Positions 36,876 through 45,454 are shown, numbered from the stretch's first letter. The stretch is 64,000 bases of DNA from Hymenobacter aquaticus (GCF_004765605.1 NZ_SRLC01000001.1:1984001-2048000); one strand, 5' to 3'. The notes: a model not told the origin generated them from the sequence alone. Made by a program: numbers and translations.

Positions 36876-36990
36876 GACCCCACCCCCCGGCCCCCTCCCC
36901 TCCGGGAGAGGGGGGGGCCTGACGAAGTAGGAAGAACTAAATCGTTCGGCTCCCCCTCTCCCGGAGGGGAGGGGGCCGGGGGGTGGGGTG
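36876..36990. repeat. Inverted-repeat element, family A copy 3
   Basis: Left arm 36878-36913 and right arm 36953-36988 are perfect reverse complements over 36 bases (left begins CCCCACCCCCCGGCCCCCTC). The spacer is 39 bases. It lies between the adaptor gene and the RND pump gene of the same operon and would form a very stable hairpin in the mRNA. Confidence 0.92.
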
Positions 36991-36993
36991 TTG

Positions 36994-38082
36994 TTATTCA
37001 GAATACACCTTCAGGTGGGAAATGACGGACTTGGGCTCCTGGTAGGTGAAGCTGATTTTGTCGCCGTCCTTCACTTTGCGGATGCCTTCGAGCATGATTT
37101 TGTCGCCCGGTTTCAGGCCCGCGGAGATGATGTAGAGGTCGGGCATTTCGGAGGCCACCGTGACTTCAGTCTGGTGCACCACGTTGTTCTTGTCCACGAC
37201 GTACATGAATTTCTTTTCCAGCACCTCGAAAGTGGCTTTTTGGGGCACAATCAGGGCGTTTTTCAGGGGCACGGTCATCAGCACCGAGCCGGTTTCGCCG
37301 TTGCGCAGCAGACCTTTGGGGTTGGGAAAAGTGGCCCGGAAGGCAATGTTGCCGGTCTCATTGTTGAAATCCGCCTCGATGGTTTGCACGATACCGGGGT
37401 AGTCGAACACCTCGTTGTTGGCCATGCGCAGCTTCACGTGCGGCGCATCGTTGGCCTGGGCGTGGACGCGGTAAGCCAGGTACTCGGCCTCGGGCACGTT
37501 GTAGTACACCCACATCTTGCTGTTGTCGGAGAGCGTGGTCAGCAAGTCGCCCTCATCCACCAAGCTACCGAGCCGGGCCTGGAAGTGGTCCATGATACCG
37601 CTGAACGGCGCCCGGATGGTGGTGAAGCCCAGGTGCGTCTGGGCCAGCGACACCTCCGCTTTGGCCTTTTCCAGCTTGGCCTGCGAGAGGGCCAATTCGT
37701 TGGGCGACACGATATTGCCATCGGCCAGCTTCTTGGTGTTCTGGTACTCGATGCTCACGAACTTGGCCTCGGCCTCGGCTTTTTTCAGCTCGGCCTGGTA
37801 GAGCAGCGGCATGATCTGGAACATGAGCTGGCCTTCCTTCACCTGCTGGCCTTCATCCACGAAAATCTTCTGCAGGTAGCCTTTTTCCAGGGCCCGCACC
37901 TCAATGTGCTGGAAGGCGTGCACCTGCGCCACGTACTCCTTGGTGATGGTCGTGTCTTTTTGCAGCGGACTGGTGACCAGGAATTTAACTTGTTCTTCCT
38001 TTTCCTTTTCTTCTTTCGAGCAGCTTGTAGTGCTATACAAGACACCCAAGCTCATGGCCATGAGCAGGAACGTTCTTTTCAT
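36994..38082 (-). CDS. RND efflux periplasmic adaptor lipoprotein
   Basis: A 362-residue membrane fusion protein. The signal ends in a lipobox (STTSC, Cys22). The order is lipoyl half-motif (EVRALEKGYLQKIFVDEGQQ), a coiled-coil hairpin rich in Lys/Glu/Ala, the second lipoyl half (TIRAPFSGIM), then beta-barrel and membrane-proximal domains. It bridges the RND pump and the outer-membrane channel and is the first gene of the leftward efflux operon. No regulator gene is adjacent. Confidence 0.93.
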   Translation of the reverse strand: MKRTFLLMAMSLGVLYSTTSCSKEEKEKEEQVKFLVTSPLQKDTTITKEYVAQVHAFQHIEVRALEKGYLQKIFVDEGQQVKEGQLMFQIMPLLYQAELKKAEAEAKFVSIEYQNTKKLADGNIVSPNELALSQAKLEKAKAEVSLAQTHLGFTTIRAPFSGIMDHFQARLGSLVDEGDLLTTLSDNSKMWVYYNVPEAEYLAYRVHAQANDAPHVKLRMANNEVFDYPGIVQTIEADFNNETGNIAFRATFPNPKGLLRNGETGSVLMTVPLKNALIVPQKATFEVLEKKFMYVVDKNNVVHQTEVTVASEMPDLYIISAGLKPGDKIMLEGIRKVKDGDKISFTYQEPKSVISHLKVYSE

Positions 38083-38384
38083 AAATACCGTGACAGGCAG
38101 TTAGTGATTCGAGGTAAGGGAATTAGGCAGGCAGAGCGGCGCGCGGCCCGGAGGCAGCAAAGAAGTAGAACTCAATTGCAAGCGGTTGGCCCAACGACCT
38201 TCCCGTTGAGTAGCACAAAGCACTCACCCCGACATGAAGTCGATATGAAGCGAAACTTTATTTTCGCCGCGCCGGGGGTCCTTTCCGCACCGTATTCCGC
38301 CACCCTGCCTCATTTGAACAACTCTCTGTCAGACACTTAGCTTCACTATACATACTCCTGCTTGTCTACCGGCCCTGGCAGGCA

Positions 38385-38430
38385 AAGAAAAAGCCTCCCC
38401 AGAACTTGCGCGTAAGTCCTGGGGAGGCTT
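38385..38430 (-). terminator. Minus-strand terminator-like hairpin beside direct repeat 1
   Basis: AAGCCTCCCCAG (38391-38402) pairs exactly with CTGGGGAGGCTT (38419-38430). A run of A on the plus strand gives a T-run in the minus-strand transcript. No intact minus-strand gene ends here; the sequence between it and the direct repeat reads GGCCCACCC on the minus strand, as at the second repeat. Confidence 0.7.
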
Positions 38431-38448
38431 ATAGGGTGGGCCTGACGC

Positions 38449-38505
38449 GTGAAGTATCGAACTATTGGCGCCAGGATTTAGAAGCTATTGCGGCCTTGAG
38501 CCGCC
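38449..38505. repeat. 57-bp direct repeat, copy 1 (left of katG)
   Basis: 55 of 57 bases match the copy at 41,803. The core is TATCGAACTATTGGCGCCAG followed by GATTTAGAAGCTATTGCGGC. In one frame both copies encode SNYWRQDLEAIAA. After this copy the sequence switches to a chrA-like remnant. Confidence 0.9.
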
Positions 38506-38521
38506 AGGTTGAGTTGGACTT

Positions 38522-38680
38522 AACTTCCAGCAGGTGCCTCCCGCCCTGCTGGACGTTCCCACCGTGGTGCTTGCGCTGGGCAGTGCCGTTTTGCTGCTGC
38601 GCTATAAACTCATCTCGGCCCGGCTGGTGCTGGGTAGAGCCGCCTTGGGCTACGGGCTGAGCCAAGCAGGCATGTTATAA
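38522..38680 (+). pseudogene. Remnant of a chromate transporter (ChrA) C-terminus
   Basis: An open frame of 52 codons ending in TAA encodes FQQVPPALLDVPTVVLALGS, then AVLLLRYKLISARLVLGRA. The proline-led segment before a hydrophobic helix followed by a basic stretch resembles the last helix of CHR-family chromate transporters. There is no start codon, and the upstream part is replaced by the direct repeat, so it is a broken 3' end. Assignment rests on a short segment. Confidence 0.4.
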
Positions 38681-39000
38681 GCCCCTTGTTTCGCTGGGCA
38701 GCGGACAGGCGGCCGGCCCGCCGAAGGCAGTAGTGTAGGCGCAGAAACAGCAAGGCTAGATCCTGGAGCGAAGTAGCGAACGGAGCAGGAGTCACCTGGT
38801 AGACGGAAGAAGGTGTCACCGTGCCGGCCGAAGAGTCGCAACGGGCAAAACAAAACGGCCATGCGGTGCTGAGCAGGCAGTAGCCGGATGAGATGGCCCA
38901 AGTAAGGAATACTGCTGCCGAAGTAAATAAATGTGGCTCCGGCAAGCTCCTCCGTAGGCAAGTTCACGTACATTTCATCCGTTAGCCACGACTTTTTCAT
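38650..39000 (-). CDS. Hypothetical protein, possibly a decayed gene
   Basis: A 116-codon frame from ATG 39000 on the minus strand. The first ~45 residues (MKKSWLTDEMYVNLPTEELA...) look protein-like; the rest is rich in Cys, Pro and Arg, with the look of an out-of-frame read. It overlaps the chrA remnant at its end. It may be the 5' end of a gene broken by a frameshift. Nothing else is seen in 38,681-39,080. Confidence 0.25.
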   Translation of the reverse strand: MKKSWLTDEMYVNLPTEELAGATFIYFGSSIPYLGHLIRLLPAQHRMAVLFCPLRLFGRHGDTFFRLPGDSCSVRYFAPGSSLAVSAPTLLPSAGRPPVRCPAKQGAYNMPAWLSP

Positions 39001-39080
39001 TCCTTCAACATTCCACTCAGAACTAGGGTTATTAGCTGCCGCTAACCAGCCCTACATCTGGGCGCCTACCAAAACCCGCT

Positions 39081-41375
39081 ATGCTCAACATCAACCACGA
39101 CAAAACTGACACCAAGAGCTTCGAGATGCTCGGCAAGTGCCCCTTCGGCGGTGACCGAATCGGCGGGGCGGAAGGCACTCCACCCACGCTCTCCGACTGG
39201 TACCCCAACCGCCTGCGGGTGGAGGTGCTCAACCAGAATTCTCCCCATGCCAACCCGCTCGGCCCGGACTTTGACTACGCCGCCGCCTTCAACGCCCTGG
39301 ACTACGAGGCGCTGAAGCAGGAAATCAAGAGCTTCCTGACGACTTCGGTGGACTGGTGGCCCTCGGACTACGGCAACTACGGCCCGCAGATGATCCGGAT
39401 GGCCTGGCACTCGGCCGGCACCTACCGCATTGCCGACGGACGCGGCGGCGCGGGCCAGGCCATGCAGCGCTTCGCCCCCATCGAAAGCTGGTGGGACAAC
39501 GGCAACGTAGACAAGTCGCGGCGCCTGCTGTGGCCCATCAAGCAGAAGTACGGCAGCGCCCTGTCCTGGGCCGACCTGATCGTGCTGACCGGCAACTGCG
39601 CCCTGGAAATCATGGGCTTCCCCACCTACGGCTTTGCCGGGGGCCGCGAGGATGCCTGGGAGGCCGATAACTCGACCTACTGGGGCCCGGAGGTAATTCA
39701 TGACCTGCGCACCGCCGAAGCTCCCGACAAGATGGTAAACCGGGACAAGCGCTGGCGCGGCCGCAACGGCGACGCCGACTACGACCTGGAAAACCCGCTG
39801 GCCGCCACCCACCAGGCCCTGATTTACGTGAACCCCGAAGGCCCCTACGCCGACGGCGACATTATGGGCTCGGCCCGCGACATTCGGGTGGCCTTCACCC
39901 GCATGGCCATGAACGACGAGGAAACCGTGGCCCTGATTGCCGGCGGCCACGCCTTCGGCAAGAGCCACGGCATGGTACCCTCCACCAAAATCGGGATGCC
40001 GCCCGAAATAGCCCCAATGGAGCAGATGGGCCTGGGCTGGCACAACCCCGTGGGCGCGGGCAACGCCGAAAACACGATGACCAACGGCATCGAGGGCAGC
40101 TGGACCCAGAACCCGACCCAATGGGACAACAGCTACCTGGAAAACCTCTTCAAGCACGAGTGGAAGCAGACCCGCAGCCCCGCCGGCGCCCTACAGTGGA
40201 CGCCCGTGGACGCCGACGCGCCCCGCACGCCCGACGCCCACATCCCCGGCAAAACCCACGCGCTGATGATGATGACCACCGACCTGGCGCTGAAGGAAGA
40301 CCCCGAGTACCGCAAGGTCTGCGAGAAATTCCTCAATGATTTCGACGCCTTCACCCAGGCCTTTTCCAAAGCCTGGTACAAGCTCACCCACCGCGACATG
40401 GGCCCCCGGGAGCGGTACCTCGGCCCCGAAAAGCGCGTGGAAAACGACCTGCTCTGGCAGGACCCCATCCCGGCCGCCGACTACGCCATTATCGATGCCG
40501 CCGACGTGGCCGCGCTGAAAAAGGACATTCTGGCCCTGGGCGTATCGGGTTCGGATCTGGTTTTCACCGCCTTCTCGGCGGCCGTGACGCACCGCCACAG
40601 CGACAAGCGCGGCGGTGCCAACGGCGGGCGCCTGGCCCTATCCCCGCAGAAAGACTGGGAAGTGAACCGCCGCACGGTGCCCGTCATTGAAAAGCTGCGC
40701 ACGGTACAAACGAAGTTCAACGAGCAGGCCAGCGGCAAGCATGTCTCGCTGGCTGACCTCATCGTGCTGGGCGGCTGCGCAGCTCTGGAAAAGGCCGCCG
40801 CCGACGCGGGCGTGCCCACCACCGTGCCCTTCACCCCCGGCCGCCGCGACACCACCCAGGAGCTGACCGACCTGGAAATGTTCACCTGGCTCAAGCCCGT
40901 GGCCGACGGCTTCCGCAACTACCTGGACGCGGATTTTGCCAAAATTGCGGCGAAAGTGGCCCCCGAGGAGCTGTTCCTCGATAAGGCCCAGCTGCTCAAC
41001 CTTACCGCCCCCGAGTGGATAGCCCTCACCGGCGGCCTGCGGGCCATGAACGCCAACCACGACGGCGCCGACCACGGCATCTTCACCGACCGCGTGGGCG
41101 TGCTCACCAACGACTTCTTCACCGTGCTGACCAGCATGGACTTCGAGTGGAAGAAAGCCGACCCGCACGGCCACCTGCTCACGCTCAACGACCGCAAGAC
41201 CGGCGCAAAGCGCTTCACCGCCACCCGCGCTGACCTCGTATTCGGCTCGAACAACCAGCTGCGGGCCGTGGCCGAAGTCTATGCCGGGGCCGACGGGCAC
41301 CAGCGTTTTGTGCAAGCCTTTGTCAAAGCCTGGGACAAGGTAATGATGCTGGACCGCTACGACGTGAAAGCGTAG
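39081..41375 (+). CDS. katG: Catalase-peroxidase KatG
   Basis: A 764-residue haem enzyme that removes hydrogen peroxide. The distal active site is in [13 protein letters not shown] (Arg, Trp, His), and the tyrosine of the Met-Tyr-Trp adduct is in the STYWGPE segment. The proximal haem region is in [13 protein letters not shown]. Both the N-terminal active and the C-terminal inactive peroxidase domains are present. Start ATG 39081. The gene is followed by a strong terminator and is flanked by 57-bp direct repeats. Confidence 0.97.
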   Translation: MLNINHDKTDTKSFEMLGKCPFGGDRIGGAEGTPPTLSDWYPNRLRVEVLNQNSPHANPLGPDFDYAAAFNALDYEALKQEIKSFLTTSVDWWPSDYGNYGPQMIRMAWHSAGTYRIADGRGGAGQAMQRFAPIESWWDNGNVDKSRRLLWPIKQKYGSALSWADLIVLTGNCALEIMGFPTYGFAGGREDAWEADNSTYWGPEVIHDLRTAEAPDKMVNRDKRWRGRNGDADYDLENPLAATHQALIYVNPEGPYADGDIMGSARDIRVAFTRMAMNDEETVALIAGGHAFGKSHGMVPSTKIGMPPEIAPMEQMGLGWHNPVGAGNAENTMTNGIEGSWTQNPTQWDNSYLENLFKHEWKQTRSPAGALQWTPVDADAPRTPDAHIPGKTHALMMMTTDLALKEDPEYRKVCEKFLNDFDAFTQAFSKAWYKLTHRDMGPRERYLGPEKRVENDLLWQDPIPAADYAIIDAADVAALKKDILALGVSGSDLVFTAFSAAVTHRHSDKRGGANGGRLALSPQKDWEVNRRTVPVIEKLRTVQTKFNEQASGKHVSLADLIVLGGCAALEKAAADAGVPTTVPFTPGRRDTTQELTDLEMFTWLKPVADGFRNYLDADFAKIAAKVAPEELFLDKAQLLNLTAPEWIALTGGLRAMNANHDGADHGIFTDRVGVLTNDFFTVLTSMDFEWKKADPHGHLLTLNDRKTGAKRFTATRADLVFGSNNQLRAVAEVYAGADGHQRFVQAFVKAWDKVMMLDRYDVKA

Positions 41376-41396
41376 GTCGTCCGGCTCCGTTGGCCG

Positions 41397-41447
41397 CCAA
41401 CAATAAGCCCGGCCCCGCTACTTGTGTGGGGTCGGGCTTATTGTTGG
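41397..41447. terminator. Terminator after katG
   Basis: CCAACAATAAGCCCGGCCCC (41397-41416) pairs with GGGGTCGGGCTTATTGTTGG (41428-41447), leaving one mismatch. It can act in both directions. Confidence 0.85.
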
Positions 41448-41751
41448 TTGTAAGCGGCGCTAGCGGCTTCAGGATTCGTGCTCGGGCTTATGGAGCTACG
41501 AAGCCGGGACGGGCGTCGGGGTGCATGATCTGGCCGCCTAGGTTGCCGGTGCTGAACCTGCCTTCTTCTCCTGATGAATCCAACAATCGATTAGACATAT
41601 TAGGAGGTCTGGCATAGCGCAACTTTCACAATGAGCTACACGAAGCAAGAAAGTAGAGACCAGCATCACTTTCTTTTTTAGAATACAGATGAATTCAGGT
41701 TCAAAAGGAAACATCTTACCTAGACGCTATACTCATCACATCCTTAGAAAC
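41448..41751. other. Gap between katG terminator and the replication-type genes
   Basis: No supported gene. A 36-codon minus-strand frame (41,488-41,598) ends in STGNLGGQIMHPDARPGFVA and has the look of the C-terminal end of a larger lost protein, but no family could be named. The stretch after 41,600 is AT-rich and featureless. Confidence 0.3.
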
Positions 41752-41786
41752 AGAAAAACCGCCCCTACATTGCGTAGAAGCGGTTT
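41752..41786 (-). terminator. Minus-strand terminator-like hairpin beside direct repeat 2
   Basis: AAACCGC (41756-41762) and GCGGTTT (41780-41786) pair around CTA/TAG. The minus-strand transcript would end in a T-run. The placement relative to the direct repeat mirrors the hairpin at 38,385 although the arm sequence differs. Confidence 0.6.
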
Positions 41787-41793
41787 CGGGTGG

Positions 41794-41909
41794 GCCCAAC
41801 AAGTGAATTATCGAACTATTGGCGCCAGGATTTAGAAGCTATTGCGGCCTTTAGCCGCCTCATCAATCTCGACGATTATACCACTTCGCAGCAGGAGGGC
41901 GTGGCGTAA
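41794..41909 (+). pseudogene. C-terminal fragment of an unidentified protein, carries direct repeat copy 2
   Basis: An open frame without a start codon: GPTSELSNYWRQDLEAIAAF, then SRLINLDDYTTSQQEGVA and stop. The TAA overlaps the ATG of the next gene (TAATG), so it looks like the true 3' end of an upstream operon gene whose 5' part was lost. The 57-bp direct repeat (41803-41859) forms its first half. Family not recognised. Confidence 0.5.
41803..41859. repeat. 57-bp direct repeat, copy 2 (right of katG)
   Basis: Differs from the copy at 38,449 at two positions (GTGAAT versus GTGAAG, and CCTTT versus CCTTG). A shared GGGTGGGCC lies six bases upstream of both. The two copies bracket a 3.3-kb segment whose only intact gene is katG. 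Confidence 0.9.
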
Positions 41910-42904
41910 TGAAGACGACCACCTCCTCTCCCACCGCGGCTGCTAAGCCCCGCGCCCTCATCGTGCCCGCCGAGGTGCTGGCCCTAGAAGGGATCACGCT
42001 CACGGCCAAGCTCATCTTAGCCGAGGTCATCGACCTCTACAAGGTCAAGAAGCACGTCTTCGCCAGCGACGAACACTTCGCCGCCCGCCTCGGGATTGGC
42101 CTGCGCACCGTCGGCGATGCCATCAAGCAGCTGCACGAGCACAGCCTGCTGGACCGTACGATTGACCCCAAAGCCCGCCATAAGCGCCAGCTCACGCCTA
42201 CCCTGCCGAGCACTCCGACAGCAAAGTCCCTGCAGAATCCGCAGGCAAATGTGTCCCAAGTAGCTGCGGATTCCGCCGCTGGTGCCTGCGAAAATCGCTA
42301 CGTGTCCCTGCGGAATTTGCCGGAAGTGCCTGCGAAATCTGCTGGCGTAAATACCAGGGTAAATTCCAAAGCAAATATCCATGTAACCCCTACCGGGGGT
42401 GTGGCAGCCGAAGCTGCAGCGCACGCACAAAATGAACAAGGATTGGAAGACTGGGATGATGCTTCACCCCTGATGACCGTCCCATCATCCCCCCTCGTTG
42501 CGGCCGTCCCCCCTTCTTCCCGGCCCCGGACAGCTCGAGCCAAACCCAAGTCGGCCTCGCAGCACGCTTTCGCCGAGAGTCCCTATGCCGATGCCGACGC
42601 CTTTATAGAAGCGCTGCAAGGCACTGACTACGCCCACGCCGATCTGCGCTACTACCACGAAGTCATCCGCACCTGGGCTGAAAGCAAAGACGCGCGCAAC
42701 GCCAACTGGCTGCCGATGATGTGCAACTGGATGCTGCGCGACGCCAAAGACCAAAAACTGAAAACCACTTCTTCCTCCCTCGCCTCTTCTTCCCATGCAT
42801 ACGCTTCAGCCTCTACCCACGCCAAACGCTCCCATCACCACGAAAGCCTCGCCGACGTCGGAGCAGCTGTTGATCAATACTTTGAAACAAAATACGGTCG
42901 TTAG
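41909..42904 (+). CDS. Helix-turn-helix replication-type protein
   Basis: A 331-residue protein. Residues ~20-85 form a winged helix (LTAKLILAEVIDLY...DEHFAARLGIGLRTVGDAIK) like those of phage and plasmid replication organisers. A low-complexity Ala/Ser/Pro linker (95-215) follows, then a C-terminal helical domain with ADADAFIEALQGTDYAHADL and WLPMMCNWMLRDAK, in a position like DnaD/DnaA-partner domains. Start ATG 41909 overlaps the upstream fragment's stop. A role in replication of an integrated plasmid is inferred. Confidence 0.6.
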   Translation: MKTTTSSPTAAAKPRALIVPAEVLALEGITLTAKLILAEVIDLYKVKKHVFASDEHFAARLGIGLRTVGDAIKQLHEHSLLDRTIDPKARHKRQLTPTLPSTPTAKSLQNPQANVSQVAADSAAGACENRYVSLRNLPEVPAKSAGVNTRVNSKANIHVTPTGGVAAEAAAHAQNEQGLEDWDDASPLMTVPSSPLVAAVPPSSRPRTARAKPKSASQHAFAESPYADADAFIEALQGTDYAHADLRYYHEVIRTWAESKDARNANWLPMMCNWMLRDAKDQKLKTTSSSLASSSHAYASASTHAKRSHHHESLADVGAAVDQYFETKYGR

Positions 42905-43535
42905 CATTGCCTCCGGACAGAGCCCAGCGCTGGCCCAGATGAAGCTGCTGCTCGTCGACATTCAATCGGGCCTTACCCCGGTCGTAGCCCATCATGCCCC
43001 CAAGCTGTTCCAGCTGCGCCAAGCCAACCGCCTCGGTGAGAAGCTGTTGCTGATGCTGATCGTGTTTTTGCTCAAGACCTTTCAAGATTCGCTCAAGGTC
43101 AAGGACGGCATGGAAGCGCCGGACCTGATCGAAACAGCGGAGATGATCCTGCAGAAGTACTCGCACGACAGCCTCAAAGACGTGATGTTGGCCCTGAAAG
43201 AGGCGAAGTGGAGCGGCCACAACTTCTACAACGCGCTGTCTGGCCCGAAGGTCATGGAGGTGCTGGAGAAGTACTTCGACACCAAAGCGCAACGCTTAGA
43301 AGCCGAGCACCGGCAACAGAAAGCCCAACCAACGCCGGACCTGCTCGGTAGCTTGCCGGCAGAGGTATCTGCCAAATTGCTGGGCGCGGTAGCCCCTCCA
43401 GCACCCAATTTCGATGAAGAAGAATACCAACGCCAACGCGCTGCGTACTACGCCCAGCGCATCACCGAGGAAAGCCTAGGCACTGAAATAGCAGCGCATT
43501 CTGCACCGGAGGCACTGCAGCAGGACGCTGCTTAG
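42795..43535 (+). CDS. Hypothetical protein of the replication-type module
   Basis: A 246-residue protein from ATG 42795, overlapping the preceding gene by 110 bases in another frame. It has a predicted helical core (GEKLLLMLIVFLLKTFQDSL; LKEAKWSGHNFYNAL) and a charged C-terminal tail (NFDEEEYQRQRAAYYAQRI). The second domain resembles proteins that follow HTH replication genes in Bacteroidota mobile elements; no named family is claimed. The long overlap suggests tight co-expression. Confidence 0.6.
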   Translation: MHTLQPLPTPNAPITTKASPTSEQLLINTLKQNTVVSIASGQSPALAQMKLLLVDIQSGLTPVVAHHAPKLFQLRQANRLGEKLLLMLIVFLLKTFQDSLKVKDGMEAPDLIETAEMILQKYSHDSLKDVMLALKEAKWSGHNFYNALSGPKVMEVLEKYFDTKAQRLEAEHRQQKAQPTPDLLGSLPAEVSAKLLGAVAPPAPNFDEEEYQRQRAAYYAQRITEESLGTEIAAHSAPEALQQDAA

Positions 43536-43576
43536 CACAGCCTCTGAGCAGCATGCTAAACCCTTCTGACAACGGT

Positions 43577-43610
43577 GGGCTACGCTGAACGAAGTTGTTC
43601 AGCGTAGCCC
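43577..43610. repeat. Perfect 14-bp hairpin downstream of the replication-type genes
   Basis: GGGCTACGCTGAAC pairs perfectly with GTTCAGCGTAGCCC around a GAAGTT loop. There is no T-run, so it is not a standard terminator. It sits 15 bases upstream of the branched structure at 43,625. Confidence 0.75.
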
Positions 43611-43624
43611 AACCCGGGCAGCCG

Positions 43625-43692
43625 CGCCCCGTGGCCCCCGCTACGACAGCAGCGGGGAAGCCGGCCGCTACACGGGCCGGCGCCACGGGGCG
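43625..43692. repeat. Branched secondary structure (three-way junction)
   Basis: The outer stem CGCCCCGTGGC (43625-43635) pairs with GCCACGGGGCG (43682-43692). Inside it two separate hairpins form: CCCCGCT/AGCGGGG (43636-43657) and CCGGCC/GGCCGG (43661-43680). The compact layout suggests a folded single-strand origin, transfer origin or structured RNA. Function unknown. Confidence 0.65.
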
Positions 43693-43825
43693 GTGCTAGG
43701 CACTTTTGGCGTCCACTAGTTCACCATTTTTTCCCGTGCCAACATTCTACGATCTTAGCATAAAGCTTTAGGATTTGGGCATGGTGGGGGTTTCGGGCCT
43801 ACATTTAGCCGCGTATGTCTTTATT

Positions 43826-43890
43826 AAATACAATCATAGAGAAAGCCCAGTAGGGTTTTACCCTACTGGGCTTTCTCTATGATTGTATTT
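43826..43890. terminator. Very long bidirectional terminator hairpin
   Basis: 43826-43855 is the exact reverse complement of 43861-43890. With the next pair the stem is 31 bp with a TTT loop. It contains AGCCCAGTAGGGT and its complement and is followed by T-runs on both strands. It separates the plus-strand replication genes from the minus-strand AT-rich genes. 43,611-43,825 otherwise holds only the branched structure. Confidence 0.9.
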
Positions 43891-43900
43891 TTCTGCAACG

Positions 43901-44449
43901 CTAAACCGACCAAGCCTTCACTTTTTGTTTGTCTGTTTGCTCCTTCCACATATTCTTTTTCGTCTGGTTAACATCCTTTACAAAATCCCACACCTTTTTC
44001 CCCGTTTCAAAAACAATATTAACTAATTCTGTAGATACACTAAATCTTGGGTTGTCATTATATTTTTTATAATTTTTATTGTAAAAGTCAACAAGATTAT
44101 TATATGATTTTTGCAGTTCCGACATTTCTTTATCAATATTTATATTTTCTTTAGCTGCTTTTCTCCAATCTTGAATAATGACTTTATATCTCTCGATCAA
44201 TGCGTCGTCCTTCGTTTTAAACACCCTGTATAGCTCCTTTGCTTCAGCTACATCAGCATTAGCGTTTCCTCCTTTCCAACCCTTAATCTCAGCATTAATC
44301 GACTCACTATTTGACTTTATCTCAGCAAGCAAACTTATTATATCAGCATGATATTTTAAATTAAAGCTTTTTGCCTTTACGCTCGTACATATTAATGCAC
44401 ATGCGATAAAAACAAATAACACAACTGCATGTTTTGAAAAATCATTCAT
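43901..44449 (-). CDS. Secreted hypothetical protein, AT-rich
   Basis: A 182-residue protein. A hydrophobic signal (VVLFVFIACALICTSVKA) follows ATG 44449; a further ATG at 44485 would put twelve residues before it and is less likely. The mature part is highly charged and helical, rich in Lys, Asn and Glu, with long amphipathic stretches (e.g. EMSELQKSYNNLVDFYNKNY). No known domain. Base composition is far below that of the chromosome, and the gene follows the metallopeptidase-like gene by 72 bases on the same strand, so they may be one acquired unit. Confidence 0.65.
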   Translation of the reverse strand: MNDFSKHAVVLFVFIACALICTSVKAKSFNLKYHADIISLLAEIKSNSESINAEIKGWKGGNANADVAEAKELYRVFKTKDDALIERYKVIIQDWRKAAKENINIDKEMSELQKSYNNLVDFYNKNYKKYNDNPRFSVSTELVNIVFETGKKVWDFVKDVNQTKKNMWKEQTDKQKVKAWSV

Positions 44450-44521
44450 TCTCTGATTTTTCAAAAAGTTAAGCCCTGGTTTCATGGCGTGAAATTATGT
44501 TTAAAAGTGAGACATTCAACC

Positions 44522-45454
44522 TTATTTTGTAAATGCCGGCATAACCAAACCAACAGGAGCAAATCTATAATCAATAAATATATAATCGACGTATTTTTCA
44601 AGAGCACTATTCCAACACGTATAAACCAAATCATTTTCTTTCTTCTTTAAATAAACCTTATTCTCTTGGCATTTACTTATCTCCAATTCCAATCCATTTT
44701 CATACACACTGAATCCCCCTCCTCTATTTTTCCTATAAGCAATATTTGTTTTATTTGAAACCAATCTTCCAATACCTTTAGCATGTTTATTATTCCTGTA
44801 ACCAACTAATTGTATAGTTGAAAACAAAGAAGAATCATACACAATGCCGTGATTATAATATACAGGGAATGACAATTGCCTGTTATCCACCATAACGCAT
44901 AATTTACCATCTTTAAACTCCCATATTACTCTTGGATTATACGATGCATAGCTTGCTATACTTAGATCGTTGTTAGCAAGTTTCCAACCCTGATCAACTG
45001 CATATTTGCGCAAATCAACACCCGGGTAATCAATAGAATTAGCATGAGCTATATTAATAGCTTCATATGCTTCTTCTACTCTAGAAAAACCCAATTTTTT
45101 CATGTAAAACCCGCAAAGCTCATCAGCCTCTAGTTCTTGCTTACGATTACTAGCACCTTCATGTTTTGATACAATATGGCCTAATTCATGACACAACACA
45201 GCAGCTAAAACTATACGCGAATAATTATAAAAATAAGCATGATTAATAATAATCAATCGTTTTCCATCTGCCAAATTTCGTATTTCTGCATTTGCTACAG
45301 AATCAGAACAAACAATATCCAATTGCACATTTTCAATAATAGCTTGATTTATAATATCATTAAATACCCATTTGTAATCCAAACAATCAGTGCCATAGCA
45401 AGAAAAAATACTTGCAAATAGCGCAGATACTATCAAATATAAGTAACGTGACAT
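44522..45454 (-). CDS. Secreted M48-like zinc metallopeptidase
   Basis: A 310-residue protein with a signal peptide (MSRYLYLIVSALFASIFS) and the zinc-binding HELGH in AAVLCHELGHIVSKHEG. The third ligand is likely the Glu of ELEADELCG about 20 residues on, the pattern of M48 gluzincins. The C-terminal ~180 residues are beta-rich and unrecognised. AT-rich like its downstream neighbour, so probably acquired together. ATG 45454 fits the signal peptide. Substrate unknown. Confidence 0.75.
   Translation of the reverse strand: MSRYLYLIVSALFASIFSCYGTDCLDYKWVFNDIINQAIIENVQLDIVCSDSVANAEIRNLADGKRLIIINHAYFYNYSRIVLAAVLCHELGHIVSKHEGASNRKQELEADELCGFYMKKLGFSRVEEAYEAINIAHANSIDYPGVDLRKYAVDQGWKLANNDLSIASYASYNPRVIWEFKDGKLCVMVDNRQLSFPVYYNHGIVYDSSLFSTIQLVGYRNNKHAKGIGRLVSNKTNIAYRKNRGGGFSVYENGLELEISKCQENKVYLKKKENDLVYTCWNSALEKYVDYIFIDYRFAPVGLVMPAFTK

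Noticed and set aside
38434-38505. A tRNA gene on the minus strand at the direct repeats
   Set aside because: The GGCCCACC end and terminator suggest one, but the T-stem does not pair, no anticodon arm folds and the 5' half is absent. Kept only as an attachment-site idea.
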